The notes beneath the pieces are model-generated. The model was not told the DNA's origin and made no database searches. It saw only the letters and a program-made list of their open reading frames with translations. Made by a program: the position numbers and the translations under genes. This document shows positions 1 through 6,891 of a stretch of DNA of 11,328 bases, piece by piece (the stretch's first letter is position 1; every line of letters starts with the position of its first letter). The DNA is taken from positions 1-11,328 of the forward strand of contig JAABSK010000074.1 in NCBI GenBank assembly GCA_011390435.1, written 5' to 3'. This stretch comes from Desulfobacteraceae bacterium (GTDB taxonomy: Bacteria; Desulfobacterota; Desulfobacteria; Desulfobacterales; Desulfobacteraceae).

Positions 1-506
1 AGACTTTTCAGGACAAACACCCGGCACCGGGAAACCAGGGCAGGGATCACTTCGAATGATGGGTTTTCCGTCGTGGCTCCCACCAGGGTAATCAATCCTT
101 TTTCCACATGATGCAAAAAAGCATCCTGCTGGGCCTTGTTGAACCGGTGAATCTCATCCACAAACAGAATGGTGCGTTTCTGATACAGGGTTTTACGCTC
201 TTTTGCCTGATCGATAATCCGCCGGATATCTTTCACACCGGAAAGCACGGCTGACATCTCCACAAACACGGACTGGGTTTCCCTGGCGATCATACCGGCC
301 AGGGTTGTTTTCCCGCATCCAGGCGGCCCCCACAGAATCATGGAAAAAACCCGGTCATCAGCAATGGCCCTGGCAAGCAGGCTGCCTTTGCCGGTTAAAT
401 GCTGCTGCCCGACCAGTTCGTCAAGACTCCGGGGCCGCATCCTGTCCGCCAGTGGACGATGCATATCGGTTTTTCCGGATCTATTTCGGGATTCAAACAG
501 GTCCAT
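1..506 (-). CDS. rarA: Replication-associated recombination protein A (AAA+ ATPase), 3' end cut by window edge
   Basis: RarA (MgsA) is a cytoplasmic AAA+ ATPase of the clamp-loader/RuvB-like group that acts at stalled replication forks with SSB and DNA polymerase. The first 168 residues are visible; the family is usually about 430-450 residues, so the window holds the front of the ATPase domain only. Seen: Walker A GPPGCGKT at residues 60-67, Walker B ILFVDEIH at 113-120 followed by the family-typical RFNKAQQD, sensor 1 GATTENPS at 143-150, and an SR pair at 159-160 in the arginine-finger position. The N-terminus has the usual DLFE start and then PLADRMRP. The ATG at 506 is chosen because it begins this DLFE segment; the next Met is residue 15. 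The start lies 5 bases after the der stop, so translation is probably coupled, and any Shine-Dalgarno must sit in the G-rich end of der (AGGCGGGG). No defects are visible. Confidence 0.96.
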   Translation of the reverse strand, partial: MDLFESRNRSGKTDMHRPLADRMRPRSLDELVGQQHLTGKGSLLARAIADDRVFSMILWGPPGCGKTTLAGMIARETQSVFVEMSAVLSGVKDIRRIIDQAKERKTLYQKRTILFVDEIHRFNKAQQDAFLHHVEKGLITLVGATTENPSFEVIPALVSRCRVFVLKS

Positions 507-511
507 GGTGT

Positions 512-1960
512 TTATGCCCCGCCTTCATCCCGCTTGCGTTTTCGCTGGCTCTGCACTTTCCGCTGTTTCTGCTTTTTGGTTGTCTGACGCTGTTTTTTCT
601 TCTGTATCCGCTGCTCTTCCCTGGATCCGCCGGAAAATTGAATTTTCCCTGTTTTTTCCCTGAAAAACAAACGGATCGGCGTTTTTTCCAACGGGATCAT
701 CTGCCGAAGCTGGTTGATCAGATACCGTTTGTAGGAAAAATGCACGGCATCGGGAAAATTCACAAAGCACACAAAACCAGGAGGCCTGGTGGCCACCTGG
801 GTACTGTAAAAAAATTTCAGACGGCGCCCCTTGTGCAGGGACGGCTCTTCCCTGAAAACCGCATCTTCAATGATCCGGTTCAACACCCCGGTGCTGATGC
901 GAAAACAATATTCCCTGTATATTTTGACCACTTCATCCAGAACCCTGTGACAGCGCTGACCGGTCTTGGCGGAAATTGTCATGGCAGGGGCATAGGATAA
1001 AAACTTTGATTTATACCGCAGCTCCTCCATGAATTTTTTAACGCTTTTGCGCTCTCCATCCAGAAGATCCCATTTGTTCAACAGGAACATGGCACCGCAT
1101 CCCCTGGATTCTGCATACCCTGCAATGGTGATATCCTGATCCGTAATGCCTTCGTCCGCATCAATGAGAATCAGGGCCACATCACATTTATCCATGCAGT
1201 CCAGCGCTTTGATGATGGAAAATTTTTCTATCTTTTCAGTGACTTTTCCCTTTCGCCGGATACCAGCAGTATCCACCAGAACAAACTGCTGACCTTTATG
1301 GGTGACGCTCAATTCAATGGCATCCCGGGTGGTGCCGGCAATCGGGTCCACCACCACCCGTTTTTCACCGAACAGGCGATTGGCAAGGGAAGATTTTCCC
1401 ACGTTGGGACGGCCCACAATAGCGATTCTGATGGGATCTTCTTCAGGTGCATCCTCCAAAGAATGTTCCGGCAGAACCGATACCAGTTCATCCAGGAAAT
1501 CTCCCACCCCGATGCCATGGGCTGCAGAAACATGAAAAAACCGGTCTGTGCCGATGGCATAAAACTCGGTCAGGTCATTTTCCTGCTTCATGCTTTCCAC
1601 CTTGTTGATCAGGTAAAAAACCGGCTTGTCCATCCGCCTTAAAAAATCAGCCAGATCAAGATCATAAGGGGAAAGCCCTGCCCGGCCGTCCAGAATAAAG
1701 ACCAGGATATCTGCCTGACGAGCGGCTGCTGTGAGCTGATCTTTGATCTGAGCGGCAAAATAATCCTCATCAGAGCTTAAAAATCCGCCGGTATCAACCA
1801 GGGTGAAGTCGATATCATTCCAGGTGGCATCCGCAAAATGACGATCCCGCGTTACACCGGGAAAATCGTCAACAATGGCCTGCCGTGATCCGACAATCCG
1901 GTTAAACAGTGTGGATTTGCCCACGTTGGGTCGACCAAGAAGGGCTACAACCGGCTTCAT
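512..1960 (-). CDS. der: Ribosome-associated GTPase Der (EngA) with extended basic tail
   Basis: Der is the essential double-GTPase that assists 50S ribosomal subunit assembly in the cytoplasm. The 482 residues show two complete G domains. The first has P-loop GRPNVGKS at 9-16, DTGG at 56-59 and NKVE at 119-122. The second has GRPNVGKS at 183-190, DTAG at 230-233, NKWD at 295-298 and SAK at 330-332. A KH-like domain follows at about 350-440, containing the typical [12 protein letters not shown] stretch. After it comes a tail (447-482) with 16 Lys/Arg and 8 Gln in 36 residues, longer than the short tail of most Der proteins. The ATG at 1960 is preceded by GGAGGT six bases upstream, a strong ribosome binding site that fixes the start. 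rarA follows directly, so the two are probably co-transcribed. The ABC permease gene ends 101 bases upstream; a weak promoter candidate lies in that gap. Confidence 0.98.
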   Translation of the reverse strand: MKPVVALLGRPNVGKSTLFNRIVGSRQAIVDDFPGVTRDRHFADATWNDIDFTLVDTGGFLSSDEDYFAAQIKDQLTAAARQADILVFILDGRAGLSPYDLDLADFLRRMDKPVFYLINKVESMKQENDLTEFYAIGTDRFFHVSAAHGIGVGDFLDELVSVLPEHSLEDAPEEDPIRIAIVGRPNVGKSSLANRLFGEKRVVVDPIAGTTRDAIELSVTHKGQQFVLVDTAGIRRKGKVTEKIEKFSIIKALDCMDKCDVALILIDADEGITDQDITIAGYAESRGCGAMFLLNKWDLLDGERKSVKKFMEELRYKSKFLSYAPAMTISAKTGQRCHRVLDEVVKIYREYCFRISTGVLNRIIEDAVFREEPSLHKGRRLKFFYSTQVATRPPGFVCFVNFPDAVHFSYKRYLINQLRQMIPLEKTPIRLFFREKTGKIQFSGGSREEQRIQKKKQRQTTKKQKQRKVQSQRKRKRDEGGA

Positions 1961-1966
1961 ACATTA

Positions 1967-1972
1967 ACCTCC
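1967..1972 (-). promoter_or_regulatory. Shine-Dalgarno of der
   Basis: GGAGGT on the minus strand, six bases before the ATG at 1960. It is the strongest ribosome binding site in the window and decides the der start. Confidence 0.85.
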
Positions 1973-2005
1973 AGATAAAAAACAAAACAAATCATGATCT
2001 TATAC

Positions 2006-2033
2006 AATATATTGGGCCATTGATAAATAGCAA
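2006..2033 (-). promoter_or_regulatory. Weak sigma-70-like promoter candidate for der
   Basis: In the 101-base gap between the ABC permease stop and der, the minus strand has TTGCTA (2028-2033), a 16-base spacer and TATATT (2006-2011). The match is partial and the region is AT-rich, so chance is possible. No hairpin plus T-run was seen after the permease stop, so read-through into der cannot be excluded. Confidence 0.28.
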
Positions 2034-2061
2034 TCATTCAGGATGGCAGGGGAACAGGGTG

Positions 2062-3117
2062 CTACTTTGTCCAGGAAAACAGCAGGGAACCGATGGTCAG
2101 AAATACAACCGTCATTGCCAGCAGGATGCTCACCTCAAAAGAGACATCTGACAGCGTCGCGCCATCATTGATAATTTTTCTGGCAGCAGACAGAAAATGG
2201 GTTAACGGCAGCGCATTTGAAATGGTTTTCACCCATTGGGATGCCCCTTCAATGGAAAACCAGACTTCAGAAAGGAACATCATGGGCCAGGAGATGAAGT
2301 TGATCACACCATTGGCCAGTTCCTCGTTGGTCCCTCTGCAGGCAATGATCAGGCCGATAGACGACAGACACAGGGTTCCGGCAAAAAAAACCGCCAGTAC
2401 ATCCATGTAGGAGCCGTTCATCTGAAAGGAAAAGATCAGATCAGACCCAAACCACACCACAAAGGACGTAAGCAATAAGATCATGACCCTGGAGGCCATC
2501 TGGGCGAACAGATATTCAAATGCGGTAACCGGGGTGGCCTTCAATCTTTTGAGCACGCCTGTCCTGCGGTACCTTACCACCACAAACCCCACGCCGAAAA
2601 AAGCTGAGAACATGATGTTCATGCACAAAATCCCTGGAAACAGCCAGTCAATATACCGGATCGGCTCTCCTTCAACCCGGTGTTTCTCCATCCGGCCTGC
2701 CACATCAGCATCATCCATGACAGACGCCGTGATAACCGCTTCCATGATTTTTCCCTTGGGCGAGCCGGCATTGACCCAGTACCGAAGCGGGGAGGCGCTG
2801 TTTTCCAGCAGCAGATCAATCTTGTGGTGCTCCAGCTTGTCCATGCCCTGACCAAGATCTGCAATGGGCACAATTTTAATATACTCCGCAGTCTGAAGCA
2901 TTTCCGGGATTGTCATTTGCTGTTCAATGGCGGCAGTATCCGGCTGAAGCGGAAAAACCCCTATCTTGAACGGTGCACGGGCATCCGAACTGAAAATCAT
3001 GCCAAAACCGGCAACAATCAGAAATGGAAACAGAATATTCCAGCCAAAACCAGCCTTGTCTCTGATAAACTCATAGTTTCGGGCAACAAACAGGGCCCAC
3101 ATCCGCTTCAGGTTCAT
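2062..3117 (-). CDS. ABC-2 type exporter, permease subunit
   Basis: This is the inner-membrane subunit of an ABC exporter; the substrate cannot be told from sequence (drug, lipid and polysaccharide exporters share this fold). Of 351 residues, six hydrophobic segments can be read at about 24-44, 158-181, 209-229, 238-260, 269-290 and 327-349. Between the first two is an extracytoplasmic domain of roughly 110 residues, typical of the DrrB/YhhJ-like ABC-2 permeases. Family landmarks are RRTGVLKRLKATPVT at 184-198 (the cytoplasmic coupling region after TM2) and NALPLTHFLSAAR at 301-313 before the last helix. The ATG at 3117 lies 4 bases after the ATPase stop, so the two genes are surely one operon and the two proteins one complex. 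Only a weak purine-rich GAGAG precedes the start, consistent with translational coupling. No accessory membrane-fusion or outer-membrane gene is next to it. Confidence 0.94.
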   Translation of the reverse strand: MNLKRMWALFVARNYEFIRDKAGFGWNILFPFLIVAGFGMIFSSDARAPFKIGVFPLQPDTAAIEQQMTIPEMLQTAEYIKIVPIADLGQGMDKLEHHKIDLLLENSASPLRYWVNAGSPKGKIMEAVITASVMDDADVAGRMEKHRVEGEPIRYIDWLFPGILCMNIMFSAFFGVGFVVVRYRRTGVLKRLKATPVTAFEYLFAQMASRVMILLLTSFVVWFGSDLIFSFQMNGSYMDVLAVFFAGTLCLSSIGLIIACRGTNEELANGVINFISWPMMFLSEVWFSIEGASQWVKTISNALPLTHFLSAARKIINDGATLSDVSFEVSILLAMTVVFLTIGSLLFSWTK

Positions 3118-3121
3118 CGTG

Positions 3122-3859
3122 TTATTCTCTCAAATGCCTGCCGGTCAGTTTCAAAAAAACAGACTCCAGATTCCGGGGATATTCCGACTCCAGACAATGG
3201 ATTTCAATCAAATGCGCGGGCGTACCCTGTTCAATGATGCGCCCTTTGTCCATAATCGCCACCAGATCGCACAGATTCTGGGCTTCCTCCATGTAATGGG
3301 TGGTCAAAACAACGGTTTTACCCCGGTTTTTCATTCCCCTGATGATTTCCCATACATGCTGTCTGGCCTGGGGGTCCAGACCGGTGGATGGCTCGTCCAG
3401 AAACACCAGATCCGGATCATTGAGCAGGGCCAGCCCCAGGAGCAGGCGTTGTTTCTGACCGCCTGAAATTTTGTTGTTCATACTGTTTTGCACGCCTTCA
3501 AGCATGCACAGCCTGATCAGGGATTGCACCGGCAAATGCTTTTGATAAAAGGCGCCAAAGGTTTTCAGGGTTTCAGAAACCGTTAAAAAAGCCAGCAGTT
3601 CCGTCTGCTGGAACTGAATGCCAATCTCCTGATTGAAGCTTCGGTTTCGGGCCGCTCCCTTATACAGAATCTCACCGGAATCCGGATCAACAATATTTTC
3701 CATCATCTCCACTGTGGTTGTCTTACCGGCGCCATTGGGGCCCAGCAATCCAAAACAGCTTCCACTGGGAATGGAAAATGAAATGCCGTCCACGGCAATC
3801 TTTTTGCCGTACTTTTTGCTCAGCTTTCTGACATCCACAATCGCGTTCTGGCTGGACAT
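3122..3859 (-). CDS. ABC exporter, ATP-binding subunit
   Basis: This is the cytoplasmic ATPase that powers the adjacent ABC-2 permease. The 245 residues contain one nucleotide-binding domain with all motifs: Walker A GPNGAGKT at 40-47, Q-loop glutamines at about 84-85, signature ISGGQ at 131-135 (Ile in place of the usual Leu), Walker B LVFLDEP at 151-157 with the catalytic Glu, D-loop STGLD, and switch His at 188 in LTTHYMEEA. This is the CcmA/DrrA-like class. The protein ends about 57 residues after the switch His, so it lacks the long C-terminal extension found in some drug-exporter ATPases. The ATG at 3859 is the only good start before the first beta strand (AIVDVRKL); a GGAG lies rather far upstream (about 16 bases). 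A promoter candidate lies about 55 bases upstream, so this gene probably opens its own operon with the permease. Confidence 0.95.
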   Translation of the reverse strand: MSSQNAIVDVRKLSKKYGKKIAVDGISFSIPSGSCFGLLGPNGAGKTTTVEMMENIVDPDSGEILYKGAARNRSFNQEIGIQFQQTELLAFLTVSETLKTFGAFYQKHLPVQSLIRLCMLEGVQNSMNNKISGGQKQRLLLGLALLNDPDLVFLDEPSTGLDPQARQHVWEIIRGMKNRGKTVVLTTHYMEEAQNLCDLVAIMDKGRIIEQGTPAHLIEIHCLESEYPRNLESVFLKLTGRHLRE

Positions 3860-3913
3860 GATCTGTTAGTGTTTCTCCACGGGTCTGTTTCAAATCTCTC
3901 ATCAATTTTGCGC

Positions 3914-3942
3914 AGCATAGCTGAATCACTGGAAAATGGCAA
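3914..3942 (-). promoter_or_regulatory. Sigma-70-like promoter of the ABC exporter operon
   Basis: On the minus strand TTGCCA (3937-3942, 5 of 6 matches to TTGACA) is separated by exactly 17 bases from TATGCT (3914-3919, 4 of 6 matches to TATAAT). It lies in the 122-base gap before the ATPase gene and would give a leader of roughly 45-50 bases. The rest of this gap shows no terminator on the minus strand. Confidence 0.45.
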
Positions 3943-3981
3943 GGCTGCTGTAATGGATGCGCCTGCATCGTTTTTAACCCA

Positions 3982-4719
3982 TTATTCTTTCAGGCGGTAT
4001 ATTGTTTGAATGCTTTTCCCATTTCCCTGAACTTCTTTAAAATGCTTTTTCAGCAGCACGTCATAAGCATTTTTTGCATCTGTATGCCCATCCTCGGCGG
4101 CAGCAGCAAAATGCAGCATCGCGACCTGTATCGGCAGTTGCTGCTCATCTTCAGTCGTACCATATCCCTGATAGATTAACACCCCCAGATTATACCGGGC
4201 ATCAACATGCCCTTCCCGGGAAGCTTTTCTGAACCAGTTCGCTGCTTCTTCATAATCCTGATCAACGCCTTCTCCATTAAGATACGAGATCGCCACCCTG
4301 TTGATCCCTTCAACCAAGCCATTTTCAGCCGATTTTTTGAAACAATCAAATGCCTTTTTATAATTTTGGGGCACACCATTTCCATTTGTGTATAAAATTC
4401 CAACATTGTAAATTGCCCCATCGTGTCCGCCATCTGCAGCTTTTTCAAACCAATGGAAGGCCTTTTCAAAATCCTGACCCGTGCCTTTCCCTTGAGAATA
4501 CAATATCCCAATATTATACATCGCCTCGATGGATCCCTGATCTGCAGCTTTTTTAAAATACTTGAACGCTTTTTCATAATCCTGCAGCACCCCTTCCCCA
4601 TTATAAAAGGAGAGCCCTTTTTGAAAATTGTCCTGCAGATTATCTTTCGCCGTAAACACCACAATCCCAAGAATTAAAAAAGCAGAAACGATCACAACGA
4701 TCATCTTCTTCATTTTCAT
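3982..4719 (-). CDS. Sel1-repeat (TPR-like) protein with N-terminal membrane anchor or signal peptide
   Basis: Sel1 repeats are TPR-like helical pairs that act as protein-interaction scaffolds; the partner here is unknown. About 20 hydrophobic residues after MKMKK form a signal peptide or anchor with no lipobox cysteine, so the repeats should face the periplasm. Five repeats follow, with the pattern A.Y..G.LY..G.GV.QDY.KAF.WF.KAA..G. The glycine ending each unit recurs at 36, 36, 36 and 41 residues; the fifth unit carries a small insertion (EDEQQLP region). A short unrelated tail ends the protein. The ATG at 4719 is preferred because GGAG lies six bases before it. An ATG at 4731 (four residues longer) has no usable ribosome binding site, since its AAAGA touches the start. 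The gene sits 66 bases after the sensor gene at 4786-5814, and no clear minus-strand promoter was seen, so it may be the tail of the sensory operon; it could also be independent. Confidence 0.9.
   Translation of the reverse strand: MKMKKMIVVIVSAFLILGIVVFTAKDNLQDNFQKGLSFYNGEGVLQDYEKAFKYFKKAADQGSIEAMYNIGILYSQGKGTGQDFEKAFHWFEKAADGGHDGAIYNVGILYTNGNGVPQNYKKAFDCFKKSAENGLVEGINRVAISYLNGEGVDQDYEEAANWFRKASREGHVDARYNLGVLIYQGYGTTEDEQQLPIQVAMLHFAAAAEDGHTDAKNAYDVLLKKHFKEVQGNGKSIQTIYRLKE
4084..4641 (-). repeat. Coding tandem repeat, about 108-base period (Sel1 units)
   Basis: Five degenerate in-frame units encode the Sel1 repeats. Related DNA recurs, for example sequences meaning QDYEKAF, QDFEKAF, QNYKKAF and QDYEEAA at one-unit spacing. 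Divergence at the DNA level shows old duplication, not a recent expansion. Confidence 0.7.
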
Positions 4720-4742
4720 CGTAATCTCCATTCTTTAAAGTG

Positions 4743-4767
4743 TTGACAGGGGATATCCGATTTGACA
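4743..4767. repeat. Short direct repeat TTGACA flanking palindrome GGATATCC
   Basis: In the gap before the Sel1 gene, TTGACA occurs on the plus strand at 4743-4748 and 4762-4767, 19 bases apart, with the 8-base palindrome GGATATCC between them at 4751-4758. This could be an operator or a plus-strand promoter element (the second copy is followed by CATTAT after 16 bases), or chance. Confidence 0.25.
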
Positions 4768-4785
4768 ATGCAGTTGAAAAAAACA

Positions 4786-5814
4786 TTATTCGTCATATAA
4801 ATCAAGACCTGGATAGTGTTTTTCTGCACATTCCAGACAGATGCTGTGACTGAACTCTGCATCCGAATGTTCGTGGATATAGGCTTCCATCTGATTCCAG
4901 TACCCTTTATCATCCCGTATTTTTTTACAATGCATGCATATCGGAAGGAGCCCTTTCAGGGTTTTTATCTTTGAGACGGCGGTTTCCAGTTCCACGGTCC
5001 GATCTTTCACTTTCTGTTCGAGCTGGTCATGGGATTGTTTTATTTCCGCCTGGTGTTTTTGAATGGAATCAGACAAGGTTTCCATATTGCGGGCCAGATC
5101 TCCCAATTCGTCTGAAGAAGTGATGTCAATCTTTTCTGCAAACCGCCCCTGCGCAATGGATGATGCGGATTCGCCCAGTTTTTTTACAGGCACTACAAAA
5201 AATTTTCGAAAGACGAGCAGGATCATGGTGATGCACAAAACAGAGCAGATGCCGGCAATCCCGATTGTCGCGTTTCGTATCTGTTTTGTACTGTCACGGA
5301 CGGCCTGGTCTTCCATGGCAAAAAAAATCATCCAGTCCCATGGGGGAAATTGGCGGACCACGTACAGTTTTTTCACACCGGTTTCCATTATCTGGCCCCT
5401 GTCTTTCGGCTCTGTAAAAGATGCAACAGAAGTGGATGTTTGTCTTGCAACAGGCCCCCATATGGTTTCCATAGTGGTTTTGTCGCTTTTATCTGAACAG
5501 AAGACCAGCCTGCCGGACGGATCCATGATGAACATATGGGAGGTATCAGCGATGCGGATGGACTTTCCTGTTTCATATGCATTCTGTTTGTATTCAGACA
5601 CAAAAGCATCAACCGTATCCAATCCATTGTTTACCAGGAGGCGATTAAGCTTTTCGATATCTGAGACATACGAATCGACAATGGTGTTCATATACAGGAA
5701 TGTCGAGCTGTGGACATTTTTCTCTGCTTTTTTTATCGACCAGAAGCCCAGTATAAAAATACTTACCAGTATCAGCGGGATAACGCTCAGTGCGATCTTT
5801 GTCTGCAGCTTCAT
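4786..5814 (-). CDS. Membrane sensor: Cache-like domain, HAMP, coiled coil and C-terminal four-cysteine module, no known output domain
   Basis: This 342-residue inner-membrane receptor has TM1 at about 7-27, a periplasmic region at 28-180 that reads as a single Cache-like sensor (MFIMDPSGRLVFCSD near 94-108, and WDWMIFFAMEDQAV at 159-172), TM2 at about 182-204, a HAMP linker at about 204-256 (VVPVKKLGESASSIAQGRF, then DELGDLARNMETLSDSI), and a coiled coil to about 288. Where a kinase, GGDEF or chemotaxis domain would be expected it ends in a small module with Cys293, Cys296, Cys326 and Cys329 (CMHC ... CLEC), plus KKIRDDKGYWNQMEAYI between them, which suggests zinc binding. I recall similar tails at the ends of many signalling proteins of Desulfobacterota; their function is unknown to me. 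The ATG at 5814 is preceded by AGGAAG, which directly follows the stop of the binding-protein gene 12 bases upstream, so the two are probably co-translated. Confidence 0.9.
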   Translation of the reverse strand: MKLQTKIALSVIPLILVSIFILGFWSIKKAEKNVHSSTFLYMNTIVDSYVSDIEKLNRLLVNNGLDTVDAFVSEYKQNAYETGKSIRIADTSHMFIMDPSGRLVFCSDKSDKTTMETIWGPVARQTSTSVASFTEPKDRGQIMETGVKKLYVVRQFPPWDWMIFFAMEDQAVRDSTKQIRNATIGIAGICSVLCITMILLVFRKFFVVPVKKLGESASSIAQGRFAEKIDITSSDELGDLARNMETLSDSIQKHQAEIKQSHDQLEQKVKDRTVELETAVSKIKTLKGLLPICMHCKKIRDDKGYWNQMEAYIHEHSDAEFSHSICLECAEKHYPGLDLYDE

Positions 5815-5826
5815 TTTTTGCTTCCT

Positions 5827-6891
5827 TTAGCGGTACACATTCTTTCCGGCCAGATCCAGAATATCCGGAGGGACGATAATGCCCAGTTTCAATGCAGTGG
5901 TGAGATTGATACCCAGTTGAAATTTTCCAGGCGGCACAACAGGGATTTTACCAGGGTCGGCCCCCTGTAAAAATGCATCTACAAATGTTGCCGCTTCCCG
6001 GCCGCTGGCTTCGATGTCCGGTGTGATATGCAGCAGGGCGCCCATTTTTACACTTTCCATGGTCTGTCCCATGGCAATGGGGACAGTTGAGGATTGCAAC
6101 AGCATCTGCGTATACGCTTTGAGCTCTCCCAGCGGACCCTGGGGTTCCCACCAGAAATCCACTTTGCCAAAAAGGGATTGAATACCGGTTTCCACGGCTG
6201 CCAGCATTTTTGGCGTGCCTTCTGGTACTTTTTTATAGGTGATTGCATAACCTTCAAAAAGGATATCGTTTCTTTGATCTGCAATGGCGGTCAATGCCCG
6301 AAGATCCCCCATGGTGGAAGGATAGGTGGAATGGATATATCCAAATCGAACCGCTTTGGCTGTGGAATGATTTTCCGGAACTGTCTGTCCTGTCAGGCGA
6401 AGGATCAGGTTCATCCGGGTTTGGGCCGGTACCGTAAAAATCCGCCCTGTCACGTTCGTACCCGTGGGCACCCCTGTTTTTTCGATCAATCCTGCGCCAA
6501 CAGGGTCTATCACCTGGAAAAAGAAAATCGGCACATCTGTCTCTTTCAGGACATTGACAGCTGCCTGGGAAGCCAGTGTGGCAATCGTGGCCACTGCATC
6601 AGGGCGGCCATCCGCCAGTACTTTCCGGAGTTCATCTTCCGCAAACTGCCGGTCGCCTTTTGCCCTGATAATGGTCAATATCATATTCTCCCCGTCTTTA
6701 TATCCCAGGTCGGCAAGCTGGGCAGTAAAGGATTCCAGATGAGTCTCACACGCCGGAACCGGCATGGTCACAATGACAACCACGCGTTTGAGTTCACCGG
6801 CAGTGGCTGAAAAAGGCAGGACAGAACAAAGGGCAAGCAGGAGCAGCGCCACTGTTTGCAGGCTGGAAAAGCATCTCTGATCAATCATCAT
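5827..6891 (-). CDS. ABC-type substrate-binding protein (PF04392 type), exported
   Basis: This is a periplasmic binding protein of the ABC_sub_bind/TrpX-like group, whose few characterised members bind amino acids or related small molecules; the ligand here is not known. The 354 residues start with a classic signal peptide (hydrophobic core about 11-27, probable cleavage after ATA at 29-31). Family landmarks are the ATIATLASQAA and VPIFFFQVIDPVGAGLI segments at about 101-135, NVTG at 146-149, and the end INLTTALKLGIIVPPDIL at 328-345. The ATG at 6891 follows GGAG at six bases; a second ATG is adjacent (residue 2). The start overlaps the stop of the hybrid kinase gene (TGA within ATGATG), showing tight coupling. 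No permease or ATPase of the matching import type lies in the window, so a role as ligand-presenting partner of the neighbouring kinase or Cache receptor is plausible (inference). Confidence 0.93.
   Translation of the reverse strand: MMIDQRCFSSLQTVALLLLALCSVLPFSATAGELKRVVVIVTMPVPACETHLESFTAQLADLGYKDGENMILTIIRAKGDRQFAEDELRKVLADGRPDAVATIATLASQAAVNVLKETDVPIFFFQVIDPVGAGLIEKTGVPTGTNVTGRIFTVPAQTRMNLILRLTGQTVPENHSTAKAVRFGYIHSTYPSTMGDLRALTAIADQRNDILFEGYAITYKKVPEGTPKMLAAVETGIQSLFGKVDFWWEPQGPLGELKAYTQMLLQSSTVPIAMGQTMESVKMGALLHITPDIEASGREAATFVDAFLQGADPGKIPVVPPGKFQLGINLTTALKLGIIVPPDILDLAGKNVYR

Noticed and set aside
305..1000. Plus-strand open frame of 231 codons opposite der and rarA
   Set aside because: It lies antisense to two certain housekeeping genes, crosses their junction and has low-complexity Phe/Leu-rich sequence with no domain; it is a shadow.
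3956..3975. Hairpin GATGC-GCCT-GCATC followed by five T on the plus strand
   Set aside because: It has a 5-base-pair stem and the T-run is on the strand without genes; on the minus strand it has no T-run, so it is not a credible terminator for the Sel1 gene.
4176..4670. Second minus-strand frame of 164 codons inside the Sel1 gene, itself repetitive
   Set aside because: Its periodicity is copied from the 108-base repeat of the real frame; the composition (Lys, Ile, Met-rich) is that of a frame shadow.
4770..4786. Run of seven T right after the Cache-HAMP stop (minus strand), as a terminator
   Set aside because: No GC-rich stem precedes it.
5063..5830. Plus-strand open frame of 255 codons opposite the Cache-HAMP gene
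   Set aside because: Fully antisense to a gene with clear domains; its translation resembles no family and it has no obvious ribosome binding site.
6094..6810. Plus-strand open frame of 238 codons opposite the binding-protein gene
   Set aside because: Antisense shadow of a well-supported gene; Cys/His/Gly-rich translation without recognisable motif.
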